Assembly (NCBI GenBank): GCA_014825775.1
Contig: MVAQ01000226.1
Span: 1 to 34,683, forward strand
Direction of reading: 5' to 3'
Source: Krasilnikovozyma curviuscula
Taxonomy: Eukaryota > Basidiomycota > Tremellomycetes > Cystofilobasidiales > Mrakiaceae
DNA: 34,683 nt
The notes under the pieces are model-generated. The model was not told where the DNA came from and searched no databases. It saw nothing but the letters and a program-made list of their open reading frames with translations. This document shows positions 33,009-34,683 of the stretch, one piece after another. Numbering within the stretch: the stretch's first letter is position 1; the number at the start of each line of letters is the position of its first letter. The position numbers were made by a program, and so were the translations under genes.

Positions 33009-34683
33009 ATGGCTTCAAAGAAGAGAACGTGAGTTAGCTCTGTTTCTATTAGCTGGCAGGGTGTCGAATAGAAATCTCGCTCGATGCTGACAGGGCTTTC
33101 TGTTACGATGAAATGGATACGCAGCGGTGCCAAGCAGGATCTCCTGGTAAGGGTGAGATATCAGAACAAGCTGCCCCCACCTCCCTTCGTCCCCAAGCTG
33201 CTCGATATGCCAACCGACGTCCAGAGGTTCACCGACTTCGACTACACCGCCAACATTGCACAGGACATCCCTCTCCCTTACTTGATCGATGCTGAGCTCG
33301 GTATGCCAATCCATTTGACGGGAGATGCTTCCAGTGAACGAGCTGGATATCGAAATATCTGGCTGCAAGACACAGCAGGTACGCTTTTCGTCCCTTCCTC
33401 TCCATTGAGTATCAAGGAAAACAAAGCTGTTACGCCTCTGCAGGTTGCTGACCTTTCATTGATTTGGTATCTGATTCTAAGAACTGTGTCCAAAACCTCT
33501 GCCTGACGACTACCCATACCACCCAGACGATGCACTCCTTCTCAAGGACCCGTCGTCAATACCCAGAAACGTTGTCCCTCCGTCCAAGAAACAAGGTGAA
33601 TCGAGCACAGGCACTCCAATAGGTACTCCCAGATCTACTGTTGCCCTCGGCTCAGCTCCAAATGTCAGTTGGTTAAGAAATACTGAGTATGTGCAGAGTA
33701 CGGCGAAGAAACTTGGGGGAACGAGCAGCACTCAGGACTTGAGCAAGTGAGTTGCATTGTCGCTTCTTTCTTTCTTTTTTCTTTCTTTTCGATGCTTAGT
33801 CAACATAAACTAATTCTCTCGGTATTACTTAAAAAGGATAAAGAAGATCAAAGTTGATGCTAGTTTGGAAGCCCAACTCAAGCTCATCCAGAGAACTTTC
33901 GACGATATCAAATCATTGGAAAATCTGGCAGCTATCGCACATCCAACTAAAAAGGGTTTGAAAGCTGAGGCAGTAGGTGTATTTTACATTTGTCGAAACA
34001 AAAAAGAAAACTCGTATTTACCAAGGTGATTTGGATAGGTGTTTGACTTCCTCCCTGACCCACACACATTCGAAAACCAATACTCCTTACTAAAATTCCC
34101 AGAATTCCCTGGTCAGATAACAAACCCTATAGGTGCGAACGTCGCAATTATTCGACCGCAAGTGGTGGACGACGAGCAAACGCTGTCGTACTACTTGCCC
34201 GACGAGAACGATCCTGAGGGTGTTGCCCAGTTGATTCAGATGAGGGCAGTAGGTAAGAAGGATGGCGACAAGTTGGATGAGATGGATGTTGAGGGAGAAG
34301 AACCGGTGACAAAAGGAAAAAGTGATGTAAGTGCGCGACCGAAGAGCTCTTCTTTACTTTCGAGTATCAACTTAATGGAGCTAAACCTGACCTTAGTCTG
34401 ACCATCATTCTCATTTGAACTGCCTCAGGTTGCCAAACTTAGTTTCAATAGGGAGTATACATTCAACCCCAAGCGCGAAACAGCCCAAGAGTTCGTTGTC
34501 ATCTTGGACGAAGAGGGTCTGGATGCAACGGTTGAAGATGGTGAAGTAGGACAAAAAAGGAAAAGAAGAGAGAAAGGTGTCTATTATCATTACCTGGAGA
34601 GTAGATTGGATCTAAAGAAGAAGAGATTTGAGGTCCGTTGCACTTTTCCCTCACATCTTTTATCTCCTAGTCCCACTGACTAC
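33009..34683 (+). CDS. PAF1: RNA polymerase II-associated factor 1 (Paf1), 5' part
   Basis: Paf1 is the core subunit of the nuclear Paf1 complex, which travels with elongating RNA polymerase II and supports histone ubiquitination and methylation. Six exons are visible (33009-33028, 33125-33378, 33482-33746, 33837-33972, 34039-34326, 34429-34632), 389 residues; the window ends inside the next intron. The N-terminus MASKKRTGAKQDLLVRVRYQ followed by NKLPPPPFVPKLLD and TDFDYTANIAQDIPLPYLID is the family signature. FLPDPHTFENQYSLLKFPEF comes later, then a long acidic and basic middle part. The acceptor of intron 1 was placed at 33124 because it alone keeps the K-x-D-L-L-x-R-V-x-Y motif in frame; using 33092 instead breaks it. 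The C-terminal acidic tail expected of Paf1 is outside the window. Confidence 0.92.

Noticed and set aside
1..34683. A functional gene cluster or a previously undescribed system
   Set aside because: Genes are mostly conserved housekeeping genes with mixed strands and no shared pathway; no mobile, defence or biosynthetic signature genes are present.

Overview
The window is nuclear DNA of a basidiomycete fungus. Nearly every gene is cut by many short GT-AG introns, mostly 50-100 nt, often with a CTAAC/CTGAC-like branch point near the acceptor. Two membrane proteins belong to a Cys-rich family I recognise only from basidiomycetes. Intron density, very small exons and moderate GC suggest a Tremellomycetes-type yeast; the species is not resolved, and the placement is inference from gene style. 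I saw no transposon, CRISPR array, rRNA or tRNA gene. Exon chains were assembled by hand; for every chain called a gene the joins keep one reading frame to a stop codon or the window edge.

Left part (1-13.6 kb): the 3' part of a methyltransferase-like gene; an NAD(P)-type aldehyde dehydrogenase (13 exons, 499 aa); then an inverted pair of paralogous single-pass membrane proteins (6039-7458 plus, 9349-10752 minus) enclosing a SET-domain gene (minus). A conserved but uncharacterised 182-aa gene (minus) is divergent from VMA10, the V-ATPase subunit G gene (plus), which has an ATG-only coding first exon and an 801-nt intron.

Middle (13.6-24 kb): a sparse stretch with one weak multi-exon candidate, a beta-carbonic anhydrase (8 exons, 276 aa), a probable mitochondrial TPR protein, a 636-aa sugar-type MFS transporter (15 exons, minus), and VPS29 of retromer (8 exons including a 7-nt microexon, minus).

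Right part (24-34.7 kb): a 1033-aa Zn2Cys6 transcription factor (16 exons, with 15-nt and 5-nt microexons inside and just after the zinc cluster), a weak small-gene candidate, a TRAPPII Trs65-like protein (929 aa, minus), and divergent from it the 5' part of PAF1, which runs off the right end.

This looks like an ordinary housekeeping region, not a dedicated gene cluster. VPS29, Trs65 and VMA10 all serve the endomembrane system, but nothing shows that they are arranged for joint control. The notable features are the microexons, the inverted paralogue pair, and a few introns with unusual properties.
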